Under the pieces are notes generated by a model. The model was not told where the DNA came from, made no database searches, and was given only the letters and a program-made list of their open reading frames with translations. Positions 39,607 to 48,014 of a stretch of DNA of 64,000 nt are shown one piece after another. Within the stretch, counting starts at the first letter, position 1. Every line of letters begins with the position of its first letter. The position numbers and the translations under genes are program-made. The DNA is from Geodermatophilus sp. YIM 151500 (GTDB lineage: Bacteria; Actinomycetota; Actinomycetes; Mycobacteriales; Geodermatophilaceae): positions 1-64,000 of the forward strand of contig NZ_JAOVZT010000013.1 of the NCBI RefSeq assembly GCF_025716945.1, read 5' to 3'.

Positions 39607-39643
39607 GAGGGGCTCCGTGCGGGTGACGCGCACGGAGCCCCTC
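39607..39643. terminator. Bidirectional terminator between gcvT and the YihY gene
   Basis: Perfect 15-bp arms (39607-39621 and 39629-39643) with a 7-nt loop, placed between two convergent stop codons. The inner 23 nt match the leuS terminator (25369-25401) at 21 positions. Confidence 0.85.
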
Positions 39644-39646
39644 CGC

Positions 39647-40756
39647 TCAGCGCTTCGTCGGCTCCGGGGGGTCGGGCAGCTCGTCGGCCATCGTCGCGTC
39701 GCGCTGCCCCATCGGCCGGGGTTCGCCCTCGGTCGTGTCGTGCGCCGTCTGGTGCTCGGCCTCGGAGTTGATCTCCGCGCCGAGCAACACCAGGAAGCAG
39801 GTCAGGTACAGCCACAGCATGAGCACGATGACGCCGGCGATCGCACCGTAGGTCTCGTTGTACGAGCCGAAGTTGTCGACGTAGAAGCTGAAGGCCAGGC
39901 TCACCAGCACCCAGACGACCGTGACGATCACCGAGCCGAGGCTGACCCAGCGGAACTTCGGCGCATCCCGGTCGGGCGCCACCCGGTAGAGGATGGCGAG
40001 GGCGCCGGTGAAGACGCCGAGCAGCAGCGTCCAGCGGACGACCTGGGCGAGCACCGTGCCGACGACGCCGAGGGGGAGCGCCTCCAGGACGGCGGGGACG
40101 ACGGCGACCAGGGCGAAGGTGATCAGGACGAAGACGACGGCGCCCAGGGTGAGCGCCAAGGAGGTGGCCTTCAGCTTGACGAAGTTGCGTGTCTCGACCT
40201 CGTCGTAGGCCAGGTTCACCGCGGTGATCAGGTTGCCCACGCCGCCCGAGGCGCTCCAGAGCGCGCCGAGGATCGACACGATCAGGCCGATGGTGAGCGC
40301 GCCCCCGCCGCCGGTGGCCAGGCTGCGGAGCTGGTCGCCGATGAGCTCCGCCGCGGACTCGGGCAGCTGCGCGGAGAGGTCCTCGATCTGCCGCGCGACG
40401 TCCTCGGACGAGGCGACCAGGCCGTAGATGGACACCGTGGCGATCAACGCCGGGAAGATCGCGAGGAAACCGAAGAAGGCGACCCCGCCGGCGATGATCG
40501 GCATGTTGTCGGCCTTGTGCTCGGCCCACGAGCGCTTGAGGATCTGCTTCCACCCGGCCCACGGGATGGCGGTGGGCTTGTCGGCGGTGACGCCGGGCAG
40601 CGTCTCGTGGCCCGGAGCGCCGTCCGGCGGCCGGTGCGGGTCGGTCGCCGGCGCCCGCCGGGCGGCCTCCTGCGCCGCCGCCCTGCGGGCGGCCTTCTCC
40701 TCGACCCGTTCCCGGATCCGGTCGACTGCGCTCTCCCGGCGGCGGGTGCCGGCCAT
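39647..40756 (-). CDS. YihY/BrkB family membrane protein
   Basis: A 369-residue protein with a charged cytosolic N terminus of about 75 residues, six hydrophobic helices and a Glu/Pro-rich tail. The family hallmarks are visible: AFFGFLAIFPALIA in the first helix, SASGGVGNLITAVNLAYD after the second and third, and GSYNETYGAIAGVIVLMLWLYLT before the last. No enzymatic function is established for the family. ATG at 40756 follows GAGGGGGAA. It lies 76 nt downstream of DUF4235 and probably ends the envelope operon 41949-39647. Confidence 0.9.
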   Translation of the reverse strand: MAGTRRRESAVDRIRERVEEKAARRAAAQEAARRAPATDPHRPPDGAPGHETLPGVTADKPTAIPWAGWKQILKRSWAEHKADNMPIIAGGVAFFGFLAIFPALIATVSIYGLVASSEDVARQIEDLSAQLPESAAELIGDQLRSLATGGGGALTIGLIVSILGALWSASGGVGNLITAVNLAYDEVETRNFVKLKATSLALTLGAVVFVLITFALVAVVPAVLEALPLGVVGTVLAQVVRWTLLLGVFTGALAILYRVAPDRDAPKFRWVSLGSVIVTVVWVLVSLAFSFYVDNFGSYNETYGAIAGVIVLMLWLYLTCFLVLLGAEINSEAEHQTAHDTTEGEPRPMGQRDATMADELPDPPEPTKR

Positions 40757-40832
40757 GGTTCCCCCTCGACTGCGGGTGGGCCGCCGGGGCGGCCGACGGT
40801 GTGGACGGGCGGAGCAGTGGGACGGCGGCGGG

Positions 40833-41105
40833 TCAGTCGCCGGGCCAGGTCCCGGTGAGCTTGGTGAAGCCGCGGGCGCCGGCACGGTCGATGGCGGCCT
40901 TGGTGGCGGCGAAGATCGCGCCCTGGATCGCGGCGGCGAGCACCACCTCCCGCATCCGGTACTCGCCCTCGAGCGCGCGCGGGGCGTCGTCTTCCTTGGC
41001 GACCCGCTTCCAGACCTGCTTGAACAGCGCGCCGGAGACGACACCCGCGAGGATGCCGCCCGCCAGGCCGAACGGCCGGTACGCGAGCTTGGCTGCCGTG
41101 CTCAT
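40833..41105 (-). CDS. DUF4235 small membrane protein
   Basis: A 90-residue protein matching DUF4235: an N-terminal KLAYRPFGLAGGILAGVVSGALF helix, a cytosolic KQVWKRVAKEDDAP linker and a second helix (VVLAAAIQGAIFAATKAAIDR). Function unknown. Its ATG overlaps the DUF3618 stop (ATGA). Confidence 0.85.
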   Translation of the reverse strand: MSTAAKLAYRPFGLAGGILAGVVSGALFKQVWKRVAKEDDAPRALEGEYRMREVVLAAAIQGAIFAATKAAIDRAGARGFTKLTGTWPGD

Positions 41106-41515
41106 CGGTTCCTCCTCCGCTTGCGCGCCTCGTCCTCGGCGGCGTCCTTGGCGCTCGCCCTGGCGGCCCGCAGGGCCGCCCGCTCCTGCTGCAGGAACGA
41201 CGTGGCCAGCAGCGCGGCGCGCCGCTGCCTCCGCCGCCGGCGGACCCGGAGGACGACGAGCAGTGCGAGCAGACCGGCCAGGGCGGCGCCTGCGCCGATG
41301 ACCGCCGGAGGGCTCTCCCGGTAGGTCTCGACCGCCGTGTCCTTGGCCCGGGCGGCGCCCTCCCTGGCCCGCGCCGGGACGTCGAGGCGGGCGCTCAGCT
41401 CGTCGACCGTGCGGCCGAGCTCGGCGCGGGTGGCCTCGATGTCGGCCTTCAACTGCTCGGGGTCGGTCGTGCCGGACGCTGCGCCGTCCCCGCGCTGCGG
41501 TTGCGCCGCCGTCAC
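41102..41515 (-). CDS. DUF3618 protein
   Basis: A 137-residue protein whose residues 18-50 (DPEQLKADIEATRAELGRTVDELSARLD) are the DUF3618 signature; a transmembrane helix follows (PAVIGAGAALAGLLALLVVL) and then a very basic Ala/Arg tail. Function unknown; typically found with holin-like and DUF4235 proteins in actinobacteria. The GTG at 41515 overlaps the upstream stop (GTGA) and its own stop overlaps DUF4235, so the three are coupled. Confidence 0.85.
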   Translation of the reverse strand: MTAAQPQRGDGAASGTTDPEQLKADIEATRAELGRTVDELSARLDVPARAREGAARAKDTAVETYRESPPAVIGAGAALAGLLALLVVLRVRRRRRQRRAALLATSFLQQERAALRAARASAKDAAEDEARKRRRNR

Positions 41516-41949
41516 CGGGACGCCGCCTTCCTCACCGTGGCGATGTCGGCCTGCACGCCCGCGATCGCCTGCTCGGGGATCGGCGGAGTCCCCTTCTGCA
41601 CGTCCTTCTTGCCGACCAGGGCGAGGACGCCGGCGATGGCGAACAGGACGACGGCGACCACCAGGGCCGCCAGCCACGGCGCCACGACCAGCGCGAGGGC
41701 CAGGACGGCGGTGGTGACGAGGACGGCCAGCCCGAAGAAGGCGAACAGGCCGGCGCCGCCGAACAGGCCGGCACCGATGCCGAGCCGCTTGGCCTTCTGC
41801 GCCACCTCGGCCTGCGCGAGCCGGGCCTCGTCCTTGACCAGTCGGGAGATCTGCTCGGTCAGCTGGCCGACCAGCTGCCCGGTCGACGCGCTCTCGGGAG
41901 CGGTCGCCGCGTCCGCGCGGGTGGCGCCGCCCGTGGGGGTCTGGGTCAT
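41512..41949 (-). CDS. Holin-like (Phage_holin_3_6 / DUF1469) membrane protein
   Basis: A 145-residue protein: hydrophilic N terminus, the family segment TGQLVGQLTEQISRLVKDEARLAQAEV (a likely amphipathic or coiled-coil helix) and two long hydrophobic helices. The name derives from remote holin similarity; in actinobacteria these proteins are chromosomal and envelope-associated. ATG at 41949 after GGAGG. First gene of the coupled set. Confidence 0.85.
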   Translation of the reverse strand: MTQTPTGGATRADAATAPESASTGQLVGQLTEQISRLVKDEARLAQAEVAQKAKRLGIGAGLFGGAGLFAFFGLAVLVTTAVLALALVVAPWLAALVVAVVLFAIAGVLALVGKKDVQKGTPPIPEQAIAGVQADIATVRKAASR

Positions 41950-42086
41950 CAGGTCCTCCGACCTCGTTCGTGGGGTCGGTCAGCCTCCATGCCCGGACCC
42001 CGGCCGCGGTAACCCGTCGGGAGGCAAGGGTTGCCGAACCGCGACCACCGCGGCGGCCCGCCGGGGTGCTCACTAGCCTGCGGTCC

Positions 42087-42299
42087 ATGAGCTGGCACTG
42101 GCGTCTCGAGGACCCGTCCGGAGCGACCGTCGACCCGGCGTCCGTGGGGGTGGAGATGCCGGAGACCGACAACCAGGGCGACGCCGAGTCGTGGCTGGGG
42201 GAGAACTGGCGGGACCTGCTGTCCCGCGGCGTGGCGACGGTGACGTTGTTCGACGACGACACCGAGGTGTACGGCCCGATGGGGCTCGCGGCGGAGTGA
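42087..42299 (+). CDS. Conserved 70-residue acidic protein
   Basis: A 70-residue soluble protein starting MSWHWRLEDPSG, acidic, with ESWLGENWRDLLSRGVATVTLFDDD. Recognised as a conserved actinobacterial small protein with no known function. The ATG at 42087 follows TAGCCT by 7 nt with no ribosome-binding site: leaderless. Confidence 0.75.
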   Translation: MSWHWRLEDPSGATVDPASVGVEMPETDNQGDAESWLGENWRDLLSRGVATVTLFDDDTEVYGPMGLAAE

Positions 42300-42326
42300 G
42301 CCGGGTCGGAGGAGCCCCGGCCCCGG

Positions 42327-42947
42327 TCAGACCTTGGCGCCGACCGGCACCGTGGGCTTCGGGAACCGCCAGCGGCGGACCATCGTCGAGCGGCTGATCC
42401 CGTACCAGACGGCGCCGCGCGTGCGCTGCTTGGCCTCGGGGAAGCGCTCGGCGATGGTCCGCGAGATCCGCCGGCCGAGCACGAAGGAGTCGGCGATCAG
42501 CAGCAGGAAGTAGAAGAACAGGAGGAACGTGGCGTAGCTGCGCACCGCCAGGCTCGGCACGACCGTGCCGATCAGCGCCACACCGGCGACGGCCACGAAC
42601 AGGCTGCCGATGTTGCGCCGGGAGTCGACGACGTCGCGCACCAGCTTGCGCACCGGGCCGCGATCGCGCGCCGGGAGGGCGGCATCGTCACCGGCCGCCG
42701 CGGCGGCCCGGACGTTGGCGCGGCCGGCTGCCTGCTGCGCGCGCATCCGCTTGTAGGCCTCCTTGCGGGTGGTCGGCGGAGGCGGCGGCGGGCCCGGGCG
42801 CCGGCCCTGGGCCTCGCTGCGCCTGGGCGTCGGCCGGCCCTTCCCCTGCTGCGTGAGCTGCTCCGCGGAGGCGTCCCCGCCGGCGTCCGTCGTGGTCGGA
42901 GCGGTCGTCTCGGCGCGGTCGCGGCGGCCGGGCAGGCGGAGCTTCAC
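42327..42947 (-). CDS. DUF3043 membrane protein
   Basis: A 206-residue protein of the DUF3043 family: basic, Pro-rich N-terminal half with TRKEAYKRMRAQQAAGR, the conserved PVRKLVRDVVDSRRNIG segment, two transmembrane helices (NIGSLFVAVAGVALIGTVV and YATFLLFFYFLLLIADSFVLG) and a short tail. Function unknown, consistently beside erpA and the cytochrome genes in actinobacteria. The GTG at 42947 follows TAGACT by 8 nt: leaderless. Confidence 0.85.
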   Translation of the reverse strand: MKLRLPGRRDRAETTAPTTTDAGGDASAEQLTQQGKGRPTPRRSEAQGRRPGPPPPPPTTRKEAYKRMRAQQAAGRANVRAAAAAGDDAALPARDRGPVRKLVRDVVDSRRNIGSLFVAVAGVALIGTVVPSLAVRSYATFLLFFYFLLLIADSFVLGRRISRTIAERFPEAKQRTRGAVWYGISRSTMVRRWRFPKPTVPVGAKV

Positions 42948-43101
42948 GACCCGGCAGTCTACGTGGGCACCACCACAGTCCGGCTGCGCCGGTGCCGGCG
43001 GGCATCCCCGTCGCCGTACAGTGGAACAGGCTCCGCCACGGCGGTGTTGGTCCGCGGCAGGACGTGCGCAGCGGACACCTCGACTGGAGGAGGACTCGGA
43101 C

Positions 43102-43473
43102 ATGACGGTGCAGGACACCTCGACCATCGGCGGCCCCGCCGCCGGCCCCACCGGCGTCGTGCTCAGCGACCCGGCGGCGGCGAAGGTCAAGGCGCTGCTG
43201 GACCAGGAGGGTCGCGACGACCTGCGGCTGCGCATCGCCGTCCAGCCCGGCGGTTGCTCGGGCCTGCGGTACCAACTGTTCTTCGACGAGCGGTTCCTGG
43301 ACGGCGACCAGACCTACGACTTCAACGGTGTCGAGGTCATCGTGGACCGGATGAGCGGCCCCTACCTCGGCGGTGCGGTGATCGACTTCGTGGACACCAT
43401 CGAGAAGCAGGGCTTCACGATCGACAACCCCAACGCGCAGGGCTCCTGCGCCTGCGGCGACAGCTTCCACTGA
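43102..43473 (+). CDS. erpA: HesB/ErpA-type iron-sulfur cluster carrier
   Basis: A 123-residue A-type Fe-S carrier with the three conserved cysteines in GGCSGLRYQ and the C-terminal C-A-C-G motif. It transfers Fe-S clusters to apoproteins; nearby clients could be LipA and the Rieske protein QcrA. ATG at 43102 follows GGAGGAGG. It ends before a strong hairpin shared with the convergent asnB gene. Confidence 0.9.
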   Translation: MTVQDTSTIGGPAAGPTGVVLSDPAAAKVKALLDQEGRDDLRLRIAVQPGGCSGLRYQLFFDERFLDGDQTYDFNGVEVIVDRMSGPYLGGAVIDFVDTIEKQGFTIDNPNAQGSCACGDSFH

Positions 43474-43548
43474 GCGGTGACGCTGCGGTCCTCCGGATCG
43501 CACCGCGGCCAGGTGTCGTCCCCCGGACACGTCGAGCCGCTGCGTCGA

Positions 43549-43583
43549 CGGCGCCCCGCCTCCGCGCAGGAGGCGGGGCGCCG
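43549..43583. terminator. Bidirectional terminator between erpA and asnB
   Basis: Perfect 15-bp arms (43549-43563 and 43569-43583) with a GCGCA loop, between convergent stop codons. Confidence 0.8.
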
Positions 43584-43618
43584 CGGTGTCCGGGCCCGGC
43601 GCACACCCGAGGGCAGGG

Positions 43619-45550
43619 CTACAACCGGACGGGGTAGACGGTTGCGGGCACCTCGGGGGTGATCCGGCCCTCGACGAAGATGCCGTGCCAGACCATGAAC
43701 ACCAGCAGGGTCCACAGCTTGCGCGAGTAGTCGACCGGTGAGCCGGCGATCTGGTTGGCCCGGTGGGCGGTGAGCATCGCCAGCACCTGCTGCCTGTCCA
43801 GCCATTCGTCGGTCTGGCTGTCCTCGATGATCTGCCGGGCCCAGTCGTGCAGCTGGTCGGCCAGCCAGTGCCGCGTCGGCACCGGGAAGCCGAGCTTGCG
43901 CCGGTTCAGCACGTGCGGCGGCACGATCTGCTCCATCGCCCGCCGCAGCGCGTGCTTGGTCGTCTGCCTGGTGACCCGCTGGTCGACCGGCAGCGTCGAG
44001 GCCACCTCGAACACCTCGGGGTCGAGGAACGGCACCCGCAGCTCCAGCGAGTTGGCCATCGTCATCTTGTCGGCCTTGACCAGGATGTCGCCGCGCAACC
44101 AGGTGAACAGGTCGACGTACTGCATGGCCGTCACGTCGTCGTAGCCGGCGGCTCGGGTGCGCTCGTACAGCTCGGCGGTCACGGCGACGTGGGACAGGTC
44201 CGGGTCGCGGGTCTCGAGGAAGCCGAGCTCGTCGTCGCGGAAGATGCGGGCGTTGCCGTAGTACCGCTGCTCGAGCGGGATGGAGCCGCGGCGCAGCAGG
44301 TCCTTGCCGCGCATCCCGTCGGGCAGGCGGCCGGACAGGGAGCCGAGCGCCCGGCGCAGACCGGCGGGCAGCCGCTCGAAGGCGGCCAGCGACAGCGGCT
44401 CCCGGTAGATGTTGTAACCGCCGAACAGCTCGTCGGCACCCTCCCCGGAGAGCACCACCTTGACGTGCTCGCGGGCCTCGCGGGCGACGAAGTACAGCGG
44501 CACGAGCGCCGGGTCGGCCACCGGGTCGTCGAGGTACCAGACCACCAGGGGGATGGCGGCGGCGAACTCGTCCGGCGTGACGACCTTGGTGATGTGCTCG
44601 ACGCCGATCGCGGCCGCCGACTCGGCCGCGACGTCGATCTCCGAGAACCCCTCGCGCTCGAAGCCGACGGTGAAGGTCATCAGGTCGGGGTTGTACCGCT
44701 TGGCCAGCGCGGCGATGGCGGTGGAGTCGATGCCACCGGAGAGGAACGAGCCGACCGTGACGTCGGCGCGCATGTGGACGCGCACCGACTCGTCGAGCGC
44801 GTCCGCGATGCGGTCGTAGAGCGCCTGCTCGCCGTCCTTGCTGACCGGCAGCACCGGGAAGGTGGGGTGGAAGTAGCGGCGGGTGTGCAGCTCGCCGTCC
44901 ACCACGGTGAAGCAGGTGCCGCTCTCGATCCGCCGGATGCCGCGGTGGAGGGTCGCCGGCTCGGGCACGTACTGCAGCGTCAGGTAGTGCTGCAGCGACG
45001 CGGCGTCGACACCGCCGGCCGCCGCGGAGCCGCCGAGCATCTCCAGCACGGCCTTCTTCTCCGAGCTGAAGACCAGCCCGCCGTCGGCGAGCCGGGCGGT
45101 GAAGAGGGGCTTGATGCCGAACGGGTCGCGGGCGCCGAACGCCGTCCGGGTGCGGGTGTCCCAGATGACGAACGAGAACATGCCGCGCAGCCGGGTGACG
45201 ACCTCCTCGCCCCACAGGTGGTAGCCGGCGACGATCGCCTCGGTGTCGCCCTCCGTGGCGAAGTTGGCGCCGGCGTCGGCCAGTTCCTTGCGCAGCTCGA
45301 GGTAGTTGTAGATCTCACCGTTGAACAGGATCCGGTAACGGCCACCGGCGTAGGGGAGCGGCTGCGGGCTGCCCTCGAGGTCGATGATCGACAGCCGGTT
45401 GAACCCGAGCACCGCCCGCCGGTCCCACCAGACCTGGGTGTCGTCGGGGCCGCGGTGGTGCAGGCTGTGCAGCGCCTCGCGGACGCCCTCGACGGTGTCG
45501 TCGAGGACGCGGTCGGTGTCGGTGGACAGGTAGGCCAGCAGGCCGCACAT
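43619..45550 (-). CDS. asnB: Asparagine synthetase, glutamine-hydrolysing (AsnB type)
   Basis: A 643-residue enzyme with an N-terminal Ntn glutaminase domain (nucleophile C2 in MCGLLAYL) and a C-terminal synthetase domain with the PPi loop LSGGIDSTAIA. It makes asparagine, or amidates another carboxylate such as an envelope component, from glutamine and ATP; the mycobacterial homologue in this position (Rv2201) is AsnB. GTG/ATG context is standard with the start at 45550. Upstream are two small membrane protein genes, and beyond them the divergent ctaC. Confidence 0.95.
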   Translation of the reverse strand: MCGLLAYLSTDTDRVLDDTVEGVREALHSLHHRGPDDTQVWWDRRAVLGFNRLSIIDLEGSPQPLPYAGGRYRILFNGEIYNYLELRKELADAGANFATEGDTEAIVAGYHLWGEEVVTRLRGMFSFVIWDTRTRTAFGARDPFGIKPLFTARLADGGLVFSSEKKAVLEMLGGSAAAGGVDAASLQHYLTLQYVPEPATLHRGIRRIESGTCFTVVDGELHTRRYFHPTFPVLPVSKDGEQALYDRIADALDESVRVHMRADVTVGSFLSGGIDSTAIAALAKRYNPDLMTFTVGFEREGFSEIDVAAESAAAIGVEHITKVVTPDEFAAAIPLVVWYLDDPVADPALVPLYFVAREAREHVKVVLSGEGADELFGGYNIYREPLSLAAFERLPAGLRRALGSLSGRLPDGMRGKDLLRRGSIPLEQRYYGNARIFRDDELGFLETRDPDLSHVAVTAELYERTRAAGYDDVTAMQYVDLFTWLRGDILVKADKMTMANSLELRVPFLDPEVFEVASTLPVDQRVTRQTTKHALRRAMEQIVPPHVLNRRKLGFPVPTRHWLADQLHDWARQIIEDSQTDEWLDRQQVLAMLTAHRANQIAGSPVDYSRKLWTLLVFMVWHGIFVEGRITPEVPATVYPVRL

Positions 45551-45617
45551 CAGGCGCAGGTCTCCCTGGTGTCGGGTGCCGTCCCGGTGCGGACCGGGCG
45601 GGGAGGCGTTCGGACGG

Positions 45618-46010
45618 TCAGAGGCGCTCGCCGGCGCGGGTGCGCCGGGTGGCCACGCGCTCGGCGTAGAAGGACAGCACGGGAACGGTACCGGCCAGCA
45701 CGGTGCCCACCGTGAACCAGAGCCGCCAGCGGGCGCGCAGGGCCAGGTCGCACGCGGTGAGGAAGAAGATGAAGTAGAGCCAGCCGTGCAGGGTGCCGAT
45801 CACGGCGACCGGCTCGTCGACCCCGGCGAGGTACTTCACCGGCATCGCCACGAGGAACAGGACGACGAGCAGGACGCCGACCACCGTGGCCATGACGCGG
45901 TAGCGCCGCAGGGCGGCCGGCACGTCGCGGCCGGCGCGGCGGGCGAGGACGGCGGGGAGGGCGCTGGAGCGCCCGGCGGGCGCGGCGGTGCGCTCAGCGG
46001 GCACCGTCAC
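45618..46010 (-). CDS. DUF3817 integral membrane protein
   Basis: A 130-residue protein with three to four hydrophobic segments and the DUF3817 pattern (ALRRYRVMATVVGVLLVVL, then EPVAVIGTLHGWLYFIFFLTACDLA). Function unknown. The GTG at 46010 lies 17 nt inside the upstream gene, implying coupling. Confidence 0.83.
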   Translation of the reverse strand: MTVPAERTAAPAGRSSALPAVLARRAGRDVPAALRRYRVMATVVGVLLVVLFLVAMPVKYLAGVDEPVAVIGTLHGWLYFIFFLTACDLALRARWRLWFTVGTVLAGTVPVLSFYAERVATRRTRAGERL

Positions 46011-46353
46011 CCCGCTGCTGCAGCGCCCGCTCGTTGAGCTCGGCCAGGTAGGCGTTGTAGGCGGCGAGCTCCGGGTCGTCGGAGGTGTCGATGCGGGGGC
46101 GCTGGTAGAGGACGACGGCCGTGCCGGGTTCGTCGGCGTCCGGGTCGCGGTGCAGCTCGTCCCTCACCATCTTGATGTAGAAACCCAGGCCCATGAAGCC
46201 GTACAGGGGCCACTGCAGCGCGTAGCTCCAGTTGACCGCGCCGCCGCCGCCCGCGGCCTTGGTGAGCTGCCAGTGGCCGAGGAAGAAGGTGGCGACGAAG
46301 AGGCCGACCACCAGCAGGTGCAGCAGCACCCACTTGGGCGTCAGCAGCCGCAT
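45994..46353 (-). CDS. Small membrane protein with SURF1-like first helix
   Basis: A 119-residue protein beginning MRLLTPKWVLLHLLVVGLFVATFFLGHWQL, which resembles the first transmembrane segment of SURF1-like cytochrome oxidase assembly proteins; a second hydrophobic stretch follows and the tail is acidic. Full SURF1 is twice as long, so assembly function is only a suggestion supported by the neighbouring oxidase genes. ATG at 46353 has GGAGG 7 nt upstream. Confidence 0.65.
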   Translation of the reverse strand: MRLLTPKWVLLHLLVVGLFVATFFLGHWQLTKAAGGGGAVNWSYALQWPLYGFMGLGFYIKMVRDELHRDPDADEPGTAVVLYQRPRIDTSDDPELAAYNAYLAELNERALQQRGDGAR

Positions 46354-46631
46354 GTACACGCCTCCGACTCTAACCGCCGGACGGGTGCCCGCGGCCCTCC
46401 GCGCCACAGGTCACACGCTCCACGACCTCCGGCTCGGCCGTCCCGTCGGGTGTCCGATCGGACGCGGCGCGCCGGGCCGCACCAGCGCCTCTCCGGTGGT
46501 CGGCCGCCGCGCGCCGTCGGCTAGTCTCGGCGCACACTGATCGGCGGACGTGCCGCGTACCGGGAGGCCCGGTCGGCGGCGCGCCGCGGGACCGCTCGAT
46601 GGCCGGGCGGAGGACGAGGAGGCAGCGAGCG

Positions 46632-46691
46632 GTGGCTCGAGGCAAGCTGGCGCGGCCCTCCGCGCTCGGTCTCCCGGGGGAGACGGCTTGA
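46632..46691 (+). CDS. Possible 19-codon upstream ORF coupled to ctaC
   Basis: A GTG-started frame preceded by GAGGAGG, encoding about 19 residues (VARGKLARPSALGLPGETA). Its TGA overlaps the proposed TTG start of ctaC (TTGA). It is not hydrophobic and is not a displaced signal peptide. The 334-nt gap between the divergent gene (46353) and ctaC otherwise holds a TAGTCT -10-like element at about 46521 and nothing else recognisable. Confidence 0.4.
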   Translation: MARGKLARPSALGLPGETA

Positions 46692-47494
46692 ACCTGAACA
46701 ACGAGTTCTGGCGCTTCGGGTGGCCGGAAGGCGTCACCGACGAGGCCGAGGCCATGCGCGAGCTGTGGACCGGCTCGGTCATCGCGGCCCTCGTCGTCGG
46801 CTTCCTGGTGTGGGGCCTGATCTTCTGGTCGGTGATTTTCCACCGCAAGCGCAGCGACGAGCTGCCCAAGCAGACCGCGTACAACCTGCCGCTGGAGATC
46901 GTCTACACGATCATCCCGTTCCTGATCATCGCGGTCCTGTTCTTCTACACCGTGGTCGTGCAGAACCGGGTGCAGCAGCGCAGCCCCGACCCCGACGTCA
47001 CGATCGCGGTCAACGCCTTCAAGTGGAATTGGCAGTTCGTCTACCCGGAGACCCAGGACCCGGACGGCGAGCCGGTCGACACCATCGGCACGAGCACCGA
47101 GATCCCCGTCCTGGTGGTGCCGGTCGACCAGACGCTCCGCTTCGAGCTGGCGTCGGCCGACGTCATCCACTCGTTCTGGGTGCCCGAGTTCCTCTTCAAG
47201 CTCGACGTCATCCCGGGCAACGAGAACGGCCGGGACAACGTCTTCGAGGTCACCGTCCGCGAGGAGGGTGCTTACGTGGGCCGCTGCGCGGAACTGTGCG
47301 GCACCTACCACGCCTACATGAACTTCGAGGTCCGCGCGGTCAGCGCCGAGGACTACGAGAGCTACATCGCGGCGCGGGAGGACGGGCAGGACACCTTCGA
47401 GGCCTTGGAGTCGATCGGTCTCCCCGGCGAGTCGGTGACCACGTCGCCCTTCCCGCTGGTCCCGGGCGGCGAGCAGCAGCTCGCGGAGGGGTGA
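46688..47494 (+). CDS. ctaC: Cytochrome c oxidase subunit II
   Basis: A 268-residue subunit II of the aa3 oxidase. Two transmembrane helices (LWTGSVIAALVVGFLVWGLIFW and LEIVYTIIPFLIIAVLFFYTVVV) are followed by the external cupredoxin domain with the CuA ligands in DVIHSFWVPE and CAELCGTYHAYM. The TTG at 46688 is proposed because GGGGGAG lies 6 nt upstream. Longer in-frame starts (46550) add a charged, non-hydrophobic sequence. No signal peptide with a lipobox cysteine, usual in actinobacterial CtaC, exists in any frame upstream. Followed by ctaF after 51 nt. Confidence 0.93.
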   Translation: MNLNNEFWRFGWPEGVTDEAEAMRELWTGSVIAALVVGFLVWGLIFWSVIFHRKRSDELPKQTAYNLPLEIVYTIIPFLIIAVLFFYTVVVQNRVQQRSPDPDVTIAVNAFKWNWQFVYPETQDPDGEPVDTIGTSTEIPVLVVPVDQTLRFELASADVIHSFWVPEFLFKLDVIPGNENGRDNVFEVTVREEGAYVGRCAELCGTYHAYMNFEVRAVSAEDYESYIAAREDGQDTFEALESIGLPGESVTTSPFPLVPGGEQQLAEG

Positions 47495-47545
47495 CCCGCC
47501 CGTGAGCCCGACCGGAGCCCGCAGGACACCGCAGGAGGAACGGCC

Positions 47546-47950
47546 GTGAAGGTCGAAGCGCTCATCTTCAACATCATCACGCTGTTCTGCTTCATCGCCG
47601 CGGCCGTCTACGGCTTCTGGGCGAAGGAGCCGATCGGCACCACCGCGCTGGTCCTGTCCGGCGGGCTCACCGGCCTGATCGGCGGCTTCTTCTGGTTCGT
47701 CTCGCGGCGCATCGACCCGCGGCCCGAGGACCGGAAGGACGCCGAGATCGCCGAGGGCGCCGGCGAGCTGGGCTTCTTCAGCCCCAGCAGCTACTGGCCC
47801 GTCGCCGTGGCGGCCTCCGCCGCCCTGCTGGGCCTGGGACTGGCCTACTGGTACGCCTGGCTGCTGGTCATCGGGGTCGTGGCCCTGCTCCTCACCATCG
47901 GTGGCCTGCTCTTCGAGTACTACGTCGGGCAGAACGCCACCCAGGGCTGA
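47546..47950 (+). CDS. ctaF: Cytochrome c oxidase subunit IV (actinobacterial)
   Basis: A 134-residue membrane protein with four hydrophobic helices (two in residues 1-55, two in 85-130) and the YGFWAKEPIGTTAL segment typical of actinobacterial CtaF. Part of the bc1-aa3 supercomplex. ATG at 47546 follows GCAGGAGGAA. Same operon as ctaC, ended by the hairpin at 47981-48014. Confidence 0.93.
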   Translation: MKVEALIFNIITLFCFIAAAVYGFWAKEPIGTTALVLSGGLTGLIGGFFWFVSRRIDPRPEDRKDAEIAEGAGELGFFSPSSYWPVAVAASAALLGLGLAYWYAWLLVIGVVALLLTIGGLLFEYYVGQNATQG

Positions 47951-47980
47951 CGCCCCGCCGCGTGCAGCGGCCGACGTCCA

Positions 47981-48014
47981 CGAGGGCCCCTCCGCACCGG
48001 CGGAGGGGCCCTCG
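47981..48014 (+). terminator. Terminator of ctaCF
   Basis: Perfect 15-bp arms (47981-47995 and 48000-48014) with a 4-nt loop, 30 nt after the ctaF stop. Confidence 0.8.

Noticed and set aside
41512-41949. Holin-like gene as evidence of prophage
   Set aside because: No phage structural, integrase or lysin genes nearby; this family is chromosomal in actinobacteria.
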